Shown here: positions 17,199 to 28,200 of the stretch, piece by piece
Layout of the letters: each line of letters begins with the position of its first letter
How positions within the stretch are numbered: position 1 is the first letter of the stretch
Assembly: GCF_003026815.1 (NCBI RefSeq)
Contig: NZ_PYOG01000009.1
Coordinates: forward strand, 91,189-155,188
Reading direction: 5' to 3'
DNA length: 64,000 nt
Source of the DNA: Photobacterium damselae
GTDB lineage: Bacteria > Pseudomonadota > Gammaproteobacteria > Enterobacterales > Vibrionaceae
Translations under genes and position numbers: made by a program
The notes under the pieces: generated by a model
Databases searched by the model: none
The model's input: only the letters and a program-made list of their open reading frames with translations
What the model was told of the DNA's origin: nothing

Positions 17199-17204
17199 AT
17201 CTTT

Positions 17205-18113
17205 TTATTTTAAATTATCTTTAAATTGTTTATATTCTTTTTCAATAATTTTTTCAACTAAAAGATTTTTACTTATATTTAATTCTCTAGACATTTCAGA
17301 TAGCTTGTTATTAATGCTTTCTTTCATGTTGAAACTATAATATTTAAAACCATTTTTAGCATCTCTACATTTTTTCTGAGACCACGCCTTTTTCATTTTG
17401 GTTATCAATAATTCTTTTTTATATTTATCATCGCAAGTATCAAAATATAAGACGACATTATCATAATAGTCTTCTTCAGATATTATCTCAAAATCAAATC
17501 TATCTTTTTTATTTTTCTTTAGGTATTCAACAGCCCATGTGCACTTATTAATATCTTTATCATTTAAAAAATTAGTTATAATCTTACATTCTGATACTGA
17601 GCGCCATGATTCTTTTAGAACATGAATTAAATTAAGTTTTGTTTCTTTGTTGAAGTTTGATGTTATGATATGTTCACATATGGAATTGTATTTTTCTTGA
17701 TGGTTTATTGAGTTTGTTTTAATTGTATTTTTATAAATGTCATGATCTATTTCATATGATTCATCATCAATAAGGTATGGTAGATCCAGTTCAGTGTTAT
17801 TTAATAAATATAATTTTCTTCTGTTATTCAATATATAATATATATAATTACATAACCTATGGTTTTTACTATCTATCCATAATAGTTCACTTTTAGTTAT
17901 TCTTTCATCTTCAATTAATCTCTTTATTCTTATTAAATCACTTTTCAGTTGTTCTGAATTAATTATATCTTCTAGCTTTTCTATTTTTTTATTTAAGGGT
18001 AGATATTCATCCGATAAATAATCTAATTCTTCTTTTATATAATCTCGTGTGTGTCTTTTTAAGTATTTTATAGCTATATCAAACTCATATTCATTTATTA
18101 TATATTTATGCAT
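17205..18113 (-). CDS. Unrecognised 302-residue protein with C-terminal ribbon-helix-helix-like domain
   Basis: A lysine-, asparagine- and isoleucine-rich soluble protein in very AT-rich DNA. I do not recognise the first ~250 residues, which look mainly helical. The last ~45 residues (YYSFNMKESINNKLSEMSRE then LNISKNLLVEKIIEKEY) match the strand-helix-helix pattern of ribbon-helix-helix DNA-binding domains. It lies between the LRAT-like gene and the replication gene, so control of replication or of the island is a fair guess. A long upstream spacer separates it from the divergent Gp2-like gene. Confidence 0.55.
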   Translation of the reverse strand: MHKYIINEYEFDIAIKYLKRHTRDYIKEELDYLSDEYLPLNKKIEKLEDIINSEQLKSDLIRIKRLIEDERITKSELLWIDSKNHRLCNYIYYILNNRRKLYLLNNTELDLPYLIDDESYEIDHDIYKNTIKTNSINHQEKYNSICEHIITSNFNKETKLNLIHVLKESWRSVSECKIITNFLNDKDINKCTWAVEYLKKNKKDRFDFEIISEEDYYDNVVLYFDTCDDKYKKELLITKMKKAWSQKKCRDAKNGFKYYSFNMKESINNKLSEMSRELNISKNLLVEKIIEKEYKQFKDNLK

Positions 18114-18498
18114 TTTATATCACTTAGTGAATTTTTAGTGTGTTTATAAGAATCTCACATAGAGATTTAGTGTATTTACAATAGATTTATATAACATTTT
18201 AAGTGTTTTTTAAGTTTATGATTTTATTGATTTTGAATTGGATGTTCTGTGATCTATATCGAATTATGGATACATATCACATTACTCTAACTACAGAGTA
18301 CTTCTTCTATCATAGCTTGTCGATGAGTCTATAGCTGTCAACGATTGTTAGCTATGTTGATCTGTTGGATATAATTAATATTATCTTCATAAGGCTGTTA
18401 CTCTATTGCTATATCTAATATATTCATTATTAATGTAACCTGTAATAAATAACTTAAATGTATATACCTATGATACTTAAACTTGATAGGTGTAATTA
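18114..18498. other. AT-rich spacer, possible replication origin or operator region
   Basis: This 385-base stretch lies between the divergent RHH-type gene and the Gp2-like replication gene. It contains a nested inverted repeat at 18331-18355 (ATAGCT and AGCTAT outside, AAC/GTT inside). No gene was seen. Origins often lie beside such replication genes, but nothing here proves it. Confidence 0.35.
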
Positions 18499-19149
18499 AT
18501 GAGTTATTTAATAAAGAAACAATGGAATAAAAGAAGTGTTGTTAATGAAGACTTTAATAATAGTTATTTGAATTCTATTGAAAAAGTTATTGATAAATCA
18601 ATAGATCAATATCCAAGGATACTAGCAATAAGATTTGATTTAAGATTACCTAAGGTTAATTATGTAGACTTTCTTGATAGAGACCTTCATGATGGATTTA
18701 ATCGCGATAGATTAATACCTCGATTTATTGATTCATTGAAGTCTAAAATAAAATATGATGTAAGAAGAAAGAATAAAAGATGGAAAGGAAACTATAAATG
18801 TGATTTACATTATGTTTGGTGCAGAGAGCAAGATAAATCAGATAACGAACATTATCATGTGATGATCATTGTTAACAAAGATGTATATAGAAGTATTGGT
18901 GAATATCATCATGATGGAAGTTTAGCATCAATGATTGTATCGGCTTGGGGAAGTTCTTTAAGTTTAGATTATAACCAAGGAAAAAGTCTTGTTTATTTCC
19001 CTAATAACTGTGCTTATGTAGTTAACTATCATGATAGTAAATATGAAGAACAGTATGATGATTTGTTTCGTAGAGTGAGCTATTTAGCTAAAACAAGAAC
19101 AAAAAATATTAATAGGTATTATCGTTCTTTTGGGTGTAGTTGTCGATAA
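18499..19149 (+). CDS. Inovirus Gp2 / YagK-YfjJ-type replication protein
   Basis: A 216-residue protein with the features of the inovirus Gp2 family found in satellite elements and genomic islands. These are the strand PRILAIRFDLRLP, a central YVWCREQDKSDNEHYHVMIIVN with the HYH cluster (the HUH-like metal site), and GSLASMIVSAWGSSL with the late YVVNYH and RVSYLAKTRTK blocks. HUH-type proteins nick DNA to start rolling-circle replication. It is next to an AlpA-type gene, a pairing typical of small integrative elements. Confidence 0.75.
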   Translation: MSYLIKKQWNKRSVVNEDFNNSYLNSIEKVIDKSIDQYPRILAIRFDLRLPKVNYVDFLDRDLHDGFNRDRLIPRFIDSLKSKIKYDVRRKNKRWKGNYKCDLHYVWCREQDKSDNEHYHVMIIVNKDVYRSIGEYHHDGSLASMIVSAWGSSLSLDYNQGKSLVYFPNNCAYVVNYHDSKYEEQYDDLFRRVSYLAKTRTKNINRYYRSFGCSCR

Positions 19150-19203
19150 CAGTTTAATTTTACTCAGAGCTTAAATCTTGTGTACGAATTAGAGGAAATC
19201 GTC

Positions 19204-19389
19204 ATGAGATTAATTAGATTAAAAGAAGTAATGAGTTTAACTGGTTTAGGTCGTTCAAGTATTTACAAGTTTATGGAGGAGTCTCGATTTCCTAAAAGTG
19301 TTTCATTAGGAGATAGAGCTGTTGCTTGGATTGAATCAGAGGTAGAAGATTGGATTGTTGAAAAAATAGCAGAAAGAGATAGAAACTAA
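19204..19389 (+). CDS. AlpA-family excisionase-like regulator
   Basis: A 61-residue winged-helix (MerR-like) DNA-binding protein: LIRLKEVMSLTGLGRSSIYKF, then FPKSVSLGDRAVAW and an acidic C-terminal helix. AlpA proteins act as excisionases or integrase activators in P4-like elements. The ATG at 19204 is chosen because AGAGGAAA lies just upstream. Confidence 0.85.
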   Translation: MRLIRLKEVMSLTGLGRSSIYKFMEESRFPKSVSLGDRAVAWIESEVEDWIVEKIAERDRN

Positions 19390-19396
19390 TAAATGG

Positions 19397-19418
19397 TAGA
19401 GGGTATTAATACCCTCTA
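19397..19418. terminator. Perfect 22-bp palindromic terminator
   Basis: TAGAGGGTATT is followed at once by its exact complement, between the convergent alpA-like and DUF2787 genes, with T-rich flanks. It is the second loop-less palindrome of this kind in the island. Confidence 0.75.
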
Positions 19419-19443
19419 TCTTAATTTGTATTATTTTAATATA

Positions 19444-19893
19444 TTAGCAATTTACTTTTATTTGGTCGTAAGCATCCATATCAACATAAGCTAAGAAGTT
19501 ACCTTCCCATACTTGATATAATTCATTGACATCTTGCTGGTGAGTTTTAAATGATAGCCAGCCACTGTGAGAAGTGAACCAACAGTTATTAGTTATATCA
19601 AAATCCATACTTCTTTCTAACTCAGGGTAATAATTTCCGAAGTAAGCAAATTCAGTAATATATTCAATATTCCATTCTCCCGATGATTGTTGGCTAATAG
19701 CTATTTCAATCGGACGGAATCCACCATTTTCAGTATTATAGCTAGTATCTCTAAAATTAAATGTATAACGTTCTGCTGATTGTTGATTAAGTTGCATTGC
19801 TTGAGTTAGATAGACGCATAGTGTCTGACTCAGTAATAATTTCAGCTTATTTGAAATAGGTAGTAAGGTTGTTGTAAATGAAATTACAGACAT
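19444..19893 (-). CDS. DUF2787-family protein
   Basis: A 149-residue protein that resembles the DUF2787 family of Vibrio and Shewanella islands: LPISNKLKLLLSQ near the start, then YTFNFRDTSYNTENGGFRPI and the EWNIEYITEFAYFG strand. Its neighbour at 19956 shares the layout ([47 protein letters not shown]), so the two are paralogues. No biochemical role is known. Downstream of radC and the second copy in one minus-strand operon. Confidence 0.65.
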   Translation of the reverse strand: MSVISFTTTLLPISNKLKLLLSQTLCVYLTQAMQLNQQSAERYTFNFRDTSYNTENGGFRPIEIAISQQSSGEWNIEYITEFAYFGNYYPELERSMDFDITNNCWFTSHSGWLSFKTHQQDVNELYQVWEGNFLAYVDMDAYDQIKVNC

Positions 19894-19955
19894 AATGAAG
19901 CCTCTTGTAGCGACAAGATATTGGTTGTGGAATAGGTATTAAAACCAGATAAGAA

Positions 19956-20381
19956 TTAGCGTAGAACGGTTAAGCTAATATCATCGAATCGTTGGTATTG
20001 AATGTGATGCAGAAAAGCTGCGACCCAAGTGTGGAACAGATCATTAATGGTTGGATGAAGAAGGTTACAACGGCCACCAGCATCAGGTTGATAGCACCAG
20101 TGGTTGATTAAGTGAAAATATAATTCAACATCGACAGATTTATGATGTGTGTTGGTAAATGAAAAACTGGCAATAAACATCACTAGCCATTGATCACCAT
20201 TTTTCTTGAGTTGTATTTCTATTGGGTGGATACCTTGTTTGGTTTGATAATAATCTAACGCCCTATAATTTATTACTAAACGCGTTGCTTGAACGGGGAT
20301 CGTATAACAGCTCAATAGCTTTTCAAGGTGATGATGTAGGGCGAGTGGTAATTGTAATTCACCATAGTGTTGTTCAATCAT
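19956..20381 (-). CDS. DUF2787-family protein, second copy
   Basis: A 141-residue paralogue of the protein at 19444-19893. It shares the [20 protein letters not shown] core and the late [14 protein letters not shown] helix. The start overlaps the end of the radC-like gene by four bases, showing translational coupling. Function unknown; the constant company of RadC in islands suggests a role in element upkeep. Confidence 0.65.
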   Translation of the reverse strand: MIEQHYGELQLPLALHHHLEKLLSCYTIPVQATRLVINYRALDYYQTKQGIHPIEIQLKKNGDQWLVMFIASFSFTNTHHKSVDVELYFHLINHWCYQPDAGGRCNLLHPTINDLFHTWVAAFLHHIQYQRFDDISLTVLR

Positions 20382-20848
20382 AAATACCCCCGCTCAGCAA
20401 AAGAGATACACGTATCTCCCACCACAAAATGATCCAATACGCGAATATCAATCAGTGCTAAGGCATCTTTGAGCTTTTGCGTGATGTGTTTATCGGCATT
20501 AGACGGCTCAGCTATTCCAGATGGATGGTTATGAGCAAAGATCACCGCAGCAGCATTGCAGTTAAATGCCTCTTTTACTACCTCTCTCGGATAAACACTT
20601 GCTGCATCAATGGTGCCAAAAAACAACTCTTTGTACTCAATAAGCCGATGTTGATTATCTAGAAGTAATACAGCAAACACTTCACGTTCATAGCTTGCCA
20701 TTTTGTATTGCAGAAAATCTTTTGTTGCCTGTGGGTTGGTAAATACATCACCACGTAAATATCGGTTAGCCACAATTTCTGCGGCTTTTTCTAATACTTG
20801 GTTTGCTGTCATTGGAGTATGTACAACATAGTCTTTTAGTTCGTGCAT
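20378..20848 (-). CDS. radC: RadC-like JAB-domain protein
   Basis: A 156-residue JAB/MPN metalloprotease-fold protein with the intact zinc site: the upstream Glu in the REVFAVLLL strand and HNHPSG...AEPSNAD, where the H-x-H-P-S and Asp ligands are all there. Such short RadC proteins (YeeS type) are hallmarks of genomic islands. Biochemical activity is unclear; a DNA repair role once proposed for RadC is not supported by later work. First gene of the three-gene minus-strand operon with the DUF2787 pair. Confidence 0.85.
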   Translation of the reverse strand: MHELKDYVVHTPMTANQVLEKAAEIVANRYLRGDVFTNPQATKDFLQYKMASYEREVFAVLLLDNQHRLIEYKELFFGTIDAASVYPREVVKEAFNCNAAAVIFAHNHPSGIAEPSNADKHITQKLKDALALIDIRVLDHFVVGDTCISFAERGYL

Positions 20849-21031
20849 AGCCTTGGTTCCTTATAGTAAATGGGCTTCTACACAAAGATGATATATATCT
20901 GAAATTTGTTTGATTCTTTAAAGAACAATTGATTGCATAATTAGGCTTAGATCATTGTCCATTCCCCAATTTTCCCATATTCTCTCAATATCAATTCTGA
21001 TGAATTAAACCAACATGAGATAACACTCTGA

Positions 21032-21211
21032 ATGGTAGACCAAATTTTAACCTTGAAAGAGGTGGCCGCTTACCTAAAGTTGGCAGAAAAAACAGCATAT
21101 AGATTAGCAAGCGAAGGAAAGCTTCCTGGTTTCAAAGTCGGCGGTTCATGGCGCTTCAAACGAGAAGATCTCGATGCCTGGATTGAGAAGCAAAAAGGTG
21201 TGGGTGAATAG
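21032..21211 (+). CDS. Excisionase-family helix-turn-helix protein upstream of hsdM
   Basis: A 59-residue DNA-binding protein: [38 protein letters not shown] is split here as helix-turn-helix, then wing, then [10 protein letters not shown]. This MerR-like excisionase (helix_turn_helix_17) form is often found as the first gene of type I restriction operons, where it may act as the controller. It starts at the ATG at 21032 and is 86 bases ahead of hsdM on the same strand. Confidence 0.8.
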   Translation: MVDQILTLKEVAAYLKLAEKTAYRLASEGKLPGFKVGGSWRFKREDLDAWIEKQKGVGE

Positions 21212-21297
21212 CCTATTGGCAACCAAGCTTATCTATCTTTAACCCATTATCAAATTCAACGGTTCCGCACTGGCTGAACACAATCATTGAGAAAACT

Positions 21298-23967
21298 ATG
21301 CAAAAACTGACGCTTAATAAACTGTCCAGCAAGCTATTCAAAGCTTGCGACATCCTTCGTGGCAAAATGGATGCCTCTGAGTACAAGGAATACATTTTCG
21401 GCATCCTATTTCTTAAACGCATGTCAGACCAATTCCACAAGGACTATCAAGCGAAAATAAGCGAGCTAAAGAAAGAGGGGCATGACGATGATGAGATCGA
21501 ACTTCTGCTAGAAGACGAAGAACAATTTGATTTCTTCGTACCGGAAAAAGCGCGCTGGGAAAACCTAAAGCACTTGAAAACCAATGTTGGCTCAGGGCTA
21601 AACAAAGCGCTTGAAGCATTGGAAGAGAGTAATACCAAGAAAGGCTTGGAAGGTGTACTTAAGCACATTAACTTCAACCGTAAGGTGGGCAAAAAACCGA
21701 TCCCTGATGAGCGCCTGGTTGAGTTTATTCAGCATTTTGACAGCATCCCTCTCTCAAATAGCGATTTCGAATTCCCCGATCTATTGGGCGCAGCCTATGA
21801 ATACCTGATCAAGTACTTTGCCGATAGTGCGGGTAAGAAAGGTGGTGAGTTCTACACCCCTGCCGAAGTTGTGCGCTTGCTAGTAGAAATTCTTGAGCCT
21901 GCAGAAGGCATGGAGATCTACGATCCGACTTGTGGTTCGGGCGGCATGCTAATTCAAAGCCGCAACTACGTGCAGGAAACGGGCGGCAACGTTAAGAAAA
22001 TTCATCTGTTTGGCCAAGAAGATAATGGCGGCACCTGGTCTATCTGTAAGATGAATATGATCTTGCACGGAACAGGTGGCGCAGATATCGAAAATGGTGA
22101 CACGCTAGCCACACCACTGCACCGAACCAAAGATGGTGAAGTGCGTCCTTTCGATCGCGTAATTGCCAACCCTCCATTTTCACAAAACTATAAGAAAGCG
22201 GATATGCAGCTCAAAGAACGCTTTAACACCTTTATGCCAGAGTCTGGCAAGAAAGCGGACTTGATGTTTGTGCAGCACATGGTGGCCTCACTCAAAGCGA
22301 ATGGTAAAGCGGCTGTGGTGATGCCTCACGGCGTATTGTTCCGTGGCGCTGAAGAGCGTACTTGCCGCCAAGACTTCATTGAGCGCGGCATTCTTGAAGC
22401 CGTGATTGGCCTGCCGCAAGGTTTGTTCTACGGTACGGGCATTCCTGCCTGTGTGTTGGTGTTGAATAAAGCAGGGTGTAAAAAACGTGACTCAGTGTTG
22501 TATATTAACGCTGACCGTGAATATCGTGAAGGTAAAAACCAAAATAGCCTGCGCCCTGAAGATATTGAGAAAATCACCAGCGTCTATAAAGTCATGCTGG
22601 AAGATGAAAAGCACCCAGGCGTCGAAAAATATGCGCGTTTGGTACACAAAGATGAACTGGCACGAGAAGATTACAACCTCAATATTCGCCGCTATGTCGA
22701 TAACAGCCCTGCACCTGAACCTCAAAACGTTAAAGCGCACTTAAGCGGCGGTATTCCAACCACAGAAATTGATGCGCTGCAAAGCACTTGGAATGATTAC
22801 CCAGGATTGAAAGAAAGTCTGTTCGTTCCACGTGCTAACAACGAGTTCCAAGACTTTGCCGACGAGTTTGAAGCACTATCATCGCTCAAATCTCACATTG
22901 AAAGCTTCCCAGCAGTACTGAAAAAACATGCGGATTTTCAAGCAGCGTTGGATGATTGGAAACAAGACTTTGCTGGCTTTGAAGCTTTGGGGGACAAAAA
23001 GCTCGGTGATGAAGGAGTATTTGCTCTGCGCCGCGAATCTCTGAACACCATTGAAAAGCACCTAATGCCGATCAAACTGCTGAACCAATACAAGGTGCGT
23101 GGTGCATTAGCGGATTGGTTTAAAACCCTGGAAGCAGATTTCAAATCTGTTGCAGCAAGCGGTTGGAATGCTGAGCTCATTCCGGACGAAGTGCTGTTTG
23201 CTAGCCAGTGCGCGGATGTGGTGGAAGAGCTGGAGATCAAGCAAGCGCGTATCAGCGAACTGCAAGCTTTTGTTGATGCAGCAGATGAAGAGGACTATGA
23301 GCCGACCGATGAAAACCCTGCGCTACCGTCTGAGTATGTTAAGCAGCTTAAAGACGAGCTGAAAGAACACAAAGCGACGATCAAAACCAGCTTGGCAGTG
23401 CTGAAAGCCCAAATCAAAGATGCGTTCACCCAACTGAAAAGCAATGCCGAACTTCCAAAAGGCACTAAGCAAGGGGATTTTGCAAAAGGGCTGACAGGCA
23501 AAGAAATGAACTTCGCAGTCCATAGCGAGATTCTTGCTTTAGCGGATGAACTCGGCGTTCAGTTAGATAACCTTGAGCTGATTAAAGAACACGCGCGAAA
23601 AGGTGCTGTGGCGGCTGCTGAAGCTACCGCGATTGAGGCTAAATTTGCAGCACACAAAGCTTTAGAAGATGAGTTGAAACAGCTAAAAGCCGAAATCAAG
23701 GAAACCGAAAAACGCCGCGATGAACTGCTTGAGATCGCCCGTGACGCAATCACACCAGAAGAAGCGAAAGTGTTGATTTTGGACCGGTTCAAAACCGAAC
23801 TGGATCGCCAATACCAAAGTTATGTGCGTGCGTTACTGCTTGACCGTATCGCTGCAATCGAGAACCTACACCGCAAATACCAAGTTACCGCCAAAAGCAT
23901 TATTGCCAAGCGAGAGCAGGAAGCGAACAAGCTAGCTGGCTTTATGAAGGAGCTGGGTTATGAGTGA
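21298..23967 (+). CDS. hsdM: Type I restriction-modification methyltransferase subunit
   Basis: N6-adenine DNA methyltransferase subunit of a type I system. The N-terminal helical domain (to ~160) precedes motif [11 protein letters not shown] (209-218) and motif IV NPPF (291-294), so it should be active. At 889 residues it is much longer than the ~500 of EcoKI HsdM: the part after about residue 500 is helical with heptad-rich charged stretches, probably a long coiled coil. It overlaps hsdS by eight bases. DNA here is distinctly richer in GC than the left end of the island, pointing to separate ancestry. Confidence 0.95.
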   Translation: MQKLTLNKLSSKLFKACDILRGKMDASEYKEYIFGILFLKRMSDQFHKDYQAKISELKKEGHDDDEIELLLEDEEQFDFFVPEKARWENLKHLKTNVGSGLNKALEALEESNTKKGLEGVLKHINFNRKVGKKPIPDERLVEFIQHFDSIPLSNSDFEFPDLLGAAYEYLIKYFADSAGKKGGEFYTPAEVVRLLVEILEPAEGMEIYDPTCGSGGMLIQSRNYVQETGGNVKKIHLFGQEDNGGTWSICKMNMILHGTGGADIENGDTLATPLHRTKDGEVRPFDRVIANPPFSQNYKKADMQLKERFNTFMPESGKKADLMFVQHMVASLKANGKAAVVMPHGVLFRGAEERTCRQDFIERGILEAVIGLPQGLFYGTGIPACVLVLNKAGCKKRDSVLYINADREYREGKNQNSLRPEDIEKITSVYKVMLEDEKHPGVEKYARLVHKDELAREDYNLNIRRYVDNSPAPEPQNVKAHLSGGIPTTEIDALQSTWNDYPGLKESLFVPRANNEFQDFADEFEALSSLKSHIESFPAVLKKHADFQAALDDWKQDFAGFEALGDKKLGDEGVFALRRESLNTIEKHLMPIKLLNQYKVRGALADWFKTLEADFKSVAASGWNAELIPDEVLFASQCADVVEELEIKQARISELQAFVDAADEEDYEPTDENPALPSEYVKQLKDELKEHKATIKTSLAVLKAQIKDAFTQLKSNAELPKGTKQGDFAKGLTGKEMNFAVHSEILALADELGVQLDNLELIKEHARKGAVAAAEATAIEAKFAAHKALEDELKQLKAEIKETEKRRDELLEIARDAITPEEAKVLILDRFKTELDRQYQSYVRALLLDRIAAIENLHRKYQVTAKSIIAKREQEANKLAGFMKELGYE

Positions 23968-25216
23968 TTTTGAATGGGTGCAACTAGGGAAAATTGCTGC
24001 GATTACGATGGGGCAATCGCCAGACTCTGAAACATATACAGATGATGATAGGTACATCCCTTTCTTGCAAGGTTGTGGAGATTTTACAGGTAGCTATCCT
24101 GAGACTGGTGTTTTTTGTACGTCTCCTGGAAAGGTTGCTAAAGAAGGTAGCTTATTAGTTAGTGTAAGAGCTCCAGTTGGTACAACCAATGTTGCAGACA
24201 AAGATTATTGTATTGGGCGAGGGTTAGCTGCGGTTAAAAGCAATATTGTATCGGCGTTATATTTGAGGGAGGCGTTCACTGTATCGGCTAGTTTTCTTCA
24301 TCGTCGTGCTCAAGGTTCAACTTTTGATGCTATTTGCGCAAAAGATCTTTCGGAAATGAAAATTCCTATGCCAAAGAATCGTAGAGTGGGCGAAAAAGTT
24401 ACAGATATAATCCAATGCCTTAACTCTGAACTCGACGCCACTCAAGCCCTTATCGACAAATACACCGCCATCAAGCAAGGCATGATGGCGGATTTGTTTA
24501 GCCGAGGTATCGACCCAGAAACCAAAACCCTTCGCCCAACTTTTGAAGAAGCGCCAGAGCTTTATTATAAGACGCCATTGGGAATGTTGCCGAAGGGTTG
24601 GAAAGTGATTGAGTTAGAAAACCTGCTGGATGAAGTAACCAGTCCAATGCGAAGTGGGCCATTCGGTAGTGCTCTGCTGAAAGAAGAGCTGGTCAGTGAA
24701 GGTATTCCCTTATTAGGTATCGATAATATTTTTGTTGAGCGATTCAAGGCTAGCTATAAGCGCTTTGTTACTGAGCGGAAGTTTAGAGAACTATCTCGTT
24801 ATGCCGTTCGAGAAAGAGACGTAGTCATAACGATAATGGGAACGGTCGGAAGATCGTGCGTTATTCCCGAATCCATAGGGCTGGCTTTATCGTCTAAGCA
24901 TTTATGGACAATGACGTTTGATAAGGAACAAATATTACCTGAACTAGTTTGTTGGCAATTGAATCATTCACCTTGGGCTGAAAGTTGGTTTAGGCGTGAA
25001 TCGCAAGGGGGGGTTATGGATGCAATCCAGTCTCAAACGCTCAAGAAACTGAAGCTAGTAGTTCCCTCGCCAGTAGAGCAAAATGCGATCTATGAACGTT
25101 ATGAAAATTTAAATAATCATATTGAAGTTAATCAGACCTCGTTGGACAAGCTGAAACTTCAAAAGACTGGCCTAATGCAAGACCTCTTAACAGGCAAAGT
25201 CCCCGTACCCGCATAA
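23960..25216 (+). CDS. hsdS: Type I restriction-modification specificity subunit
   Basis: A 418-residue subunit that recognises the bipartite DNA target. It has two target-recognition domains, each followed by a conserved helix: the first helix ([20 protein letters not shown]) ends in [12 protein letters not shown], the second ends in [15 protein letters not shown]. The base composition of the recognition domains is lower in GC than the conserved helices, as expected for segments exchanged between systems. The target sequence cannot be read from the protein. Confidence 0.93.
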   Translation: MSDFEWVQLGKIAAITMGQSPDSETYTDDDRYIPFLQGCGDFTGSYPETGVFCTSPGKVAKEGSLLVSVRAPVGTTNVADKDYCIGRGLAAVKSNIVSALYLREAFTVSASFLHRRAQGSTFDAICAKDLSEMKIPMPKNRRVGEKVTDIIQCLNSELDATQALIDKYTAIKQGMMADLFSRGIDPETKTLRPTFEEAPELYYKTPLGMLPKGWKVIELENLLDEVTSPMRSGPFGSALLKEELVSEGIPLLGIDNIFVERFKASYKRFVTERKFRELSRYAVRERDVVITIMGTVGRSCVIPESIGLALSSKHLWTMTFDKEQILPELVCWQLNHSPWAESWFRRESQGGVMDAIQSQTLKKLKLVVPSPVEQNAIYERYENLNNHIEVNQTSLDKLKLQKTGLMQDLLTGKVPVPA

Positions 25217-25232
25217 CAAAAAATAAGAAAAA

Positions 25233-25259
25233 TGGCAGCAGGCAAACGCCTCGCTGCCA
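25233..25259 (+). other. GC-rich hairpin between hsdS and hsdR
   Basis: TGGCAGC-A-GGC pairs with GCC-TC-GCTGCCA around an AAAC loop in the 62-base gap. There is no U-tract, so it is more likely an mRNA stability or processing element than a terminator; it could set the ratio of HsdR to HsdM and HsdS. Confidence 0.5.
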
Positions 25260-25278
25260 GTAATAAGGATATCAAACA

Positions 25279-28200
25279 ATGTCAGAGTACCAATTGGTCG
25301 AAAAGCCGCTGCTAAACCAGCTTAAAAGCATGGGCTGGGATGTAACGGATTTAGGGCAAGGTGTGCCGACCGACCCAACCACCAGCTTTCGCAGCTCGTT
25401 TCGTGAAGTCATCTTAAAAGACATTTTTAAAGCCGCAGTTCACCGCATTAATACCACTGATGACAGTAAGCCTTGGCTGACGGATAGCCAACTCGATGTT
25501 TTGCTCGATGATGTCACCGATTTTGGTACTCACAAATTACTGGCGGCCAATGAAGAGTTTATTGGCCGTCTCCACAAATGGCAGCTTGATCGCAACGAAC
25601 TGACCGGCGAAGAAGATCCGGTTGTTAAGCTGATTGACTTTGATAACTGGGACAACAACACGTTCACCGCCATCAATCAGTTCCGCGTTGATACCCCAGG
25701 GCTAGGTAAAGAGCACATACGCCCAGACATTGTATTGTTCGTCAACGGCCTGCCGCTGGTGGTGATTGAGTGTAAAGAGCAGTCACAGCATTGCTGCAAC
25801 CCAATGGCTGCAGGTATTGACCAATTGCGCCGCTATGCAGACTTGCGCGAGCCTGAACACAGCAAACTGCGCGAAGGTGAACCTGCTCTGTTCTTTACCA
25901 ACCAGTTGATGATCAGCACCTACGGTGATGATTGCAAAGTGGGCACTATCACCTCGAATGAGGATTATTACTTCAACTGGAAAACTATCCACCCCGATAC
26001 TGAGCCTTATATTGCACCAGAAATTGGCACCCATCGCAGCCAGGAAAAGCTCGTTCAGGGCATGCTTCACCCGCAACGGCTGCTTGATATTACCCGCTGT
26101 TTTACCCTGTTTATGGATACCGACAACGGCCCTCGCGTAAAAGTGATTTGCCGTTACCAACAATTTCGCGCGGTGCAGAAAATCATTGAGCGTATGGAGC
26201 AAGGCGAAACGGGGATTCAACGTTCAGGCGTGGTTTGGCATACCCAAGGAAGCGGAAAAAGCCTGACCATGGTGTTCTTGGTGCGTAAGCTTCGTCGCCA
26301 CCCAGAGCTGAAAAGCTACAAGGTACTGATGGTAAATGACCGGAGTGATCTTGAAGAGCAATTGACCAATACTGCAGCGTTAATTGGTGATACGGTCGTT
26401 GAGATCAAGAGCACCAAGGATGCAAAAGAGAAGCTGGCCAACGACACCTCGAACACTAATATGGTGATGGTGCATAAGTTCCGCGAGCAAGACAGCAGTT
26501 TCCTGCCTGAATCCGTTCGTAAGCTATTGTCTAAGCACCTCGCAGAAGCAAAAGAAGCGGGCGATGTTGAGCGCATTGAAGAGCTGGAAGCTGACTTTGA
26601 TGCTGAGATTGTTATGCATCGACCTTTCGGCGTGATCAACGCCGGTGAAAAAGTCCTGATCTTGGTGGATGAGGCGCACCGCACCCAGCGAGGCGGCAAA
26701 GACCGCCCCAGTCTTTCAGATAATCTGTTTGATGCTTTCCCCAAATCAACCCGAGTGGCGTTCACGGGAACACCGCTTATTGCTGACCACCACACTTATC
26801 CAACCTGGAAGCGTTTTGGCGTCAGCCAGGAAAAAGCCTATATCGACAAATACAAGCTTCAGGATGCTGTCGATGATGGTGCCACGTTAAAAATCCTCTA
26901 CGAAGGTAAAACCGCTGACAGTGCGATTTACGATAAAGCGGGGTTTGATACCAAGTTTGAAGATCTCTTTTCGGACAGAACAGAAGAAGAGCTAAGAGAG
27001 ATCCGTAAAAAGTACGGTGCTGAAGGGGATATTCTTGAAGCAGAGAAGCGCATTGAGGAAATTGCTGAGGACCTAGTAAAACACTACATACGGCAGATTT
27101 TGCCAGCAGGCTTTAAAGCTCAAGTGGTGTGCTCTTCTAAGCAAGCAGCAATTCACTACCAAACCTACATTGAAAAGGCGCTGGCGAAAGAAATCGAGCG
27201 ATACAAAAAGCAATCAGAGCAATGTATAGACAAAGCCTGGCTTGAACGCCTTGAGTTTTTGAAAACGGCGGTAGTGATCTCCAGCGATGACACCAATGAG
27301 GCAGCGTCTTTCACCTATGCCAGAAAGCAGGCCAAAGAGCTAAAAGCCGTCGAGAGCTTCAAGAAGAAGTTTGATCACAGCAAGCCAAATACTGGCGTCG
27401 CTTTCTTGATTGTCTGCGACATGCTGTTAACGGGCTTCGATGCGCCAATTGAACAGGTGATGTACCTCGATAAAAAGCTGCGAGAGCATAACTTGCTGCA
27501 AACAATTGCCCGTGTGAACCGCACTGCGAAAGAAAAGCAGCGTGGGTATATCGTCGATTATATTGGTCTGGCTCATCACCTGAGAGATGCCCTGTCCATG
27601 TACTCGCAGGATGACCAAGAGGACATTCTGGAAAGCTTGCAAAATATTGATAGCGAAGTGCCAGTTTTGGAAAGTCGGTATCGCCGATTGCTTCAGTTGT
27701 TTACCGAACTCAAGGTTCACAACATCGAAGCGTTTGTGAACCAGAAGCTTAGTATCGATGAGCACTATCAAGTTCAACTTCAAGCGATCGCAGTTCTAGA
27801 AGACCCTCGCCAGCGTGACAGTTTTAACGTGTTCTTGAAGAAGTTCCTTCAAAGCATGGACATCATCATGCCCAACTCCTTGGCGGACCCTTATAAAACG
27901 CCGATGTACCAGTTTGTGCACATTCAAGCGAAAGCACGCCAGCGTTACCAAGATGACAGCATGAGCTTCCAAGGCGTGGGCGCAAAAATTCGCCACCTTG
28001 TGAACGAGCATCTGATCAGCTTGGGCATTAACCCTAAAATTAAACCGATTGACCTGTTCAGTGATGCGTTTATGACGCACATGGGTAAAGAGCCGGATTT
28101 ACAAGCGCAAGCGAGTGAGATGGAACACGCCATTCGTAAGCACTGCAAAGTCAATGCGGATGATGACCCAGTCTTCCACAAAAAAATGAGTGAGAAGCTG

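Noticed and set aside
25783..26220. Long antisense frames within hsdR and hsdM
   Set aside because: They are shadows of GC-richer coding DNA in the opposite frame; no family signature was seen.
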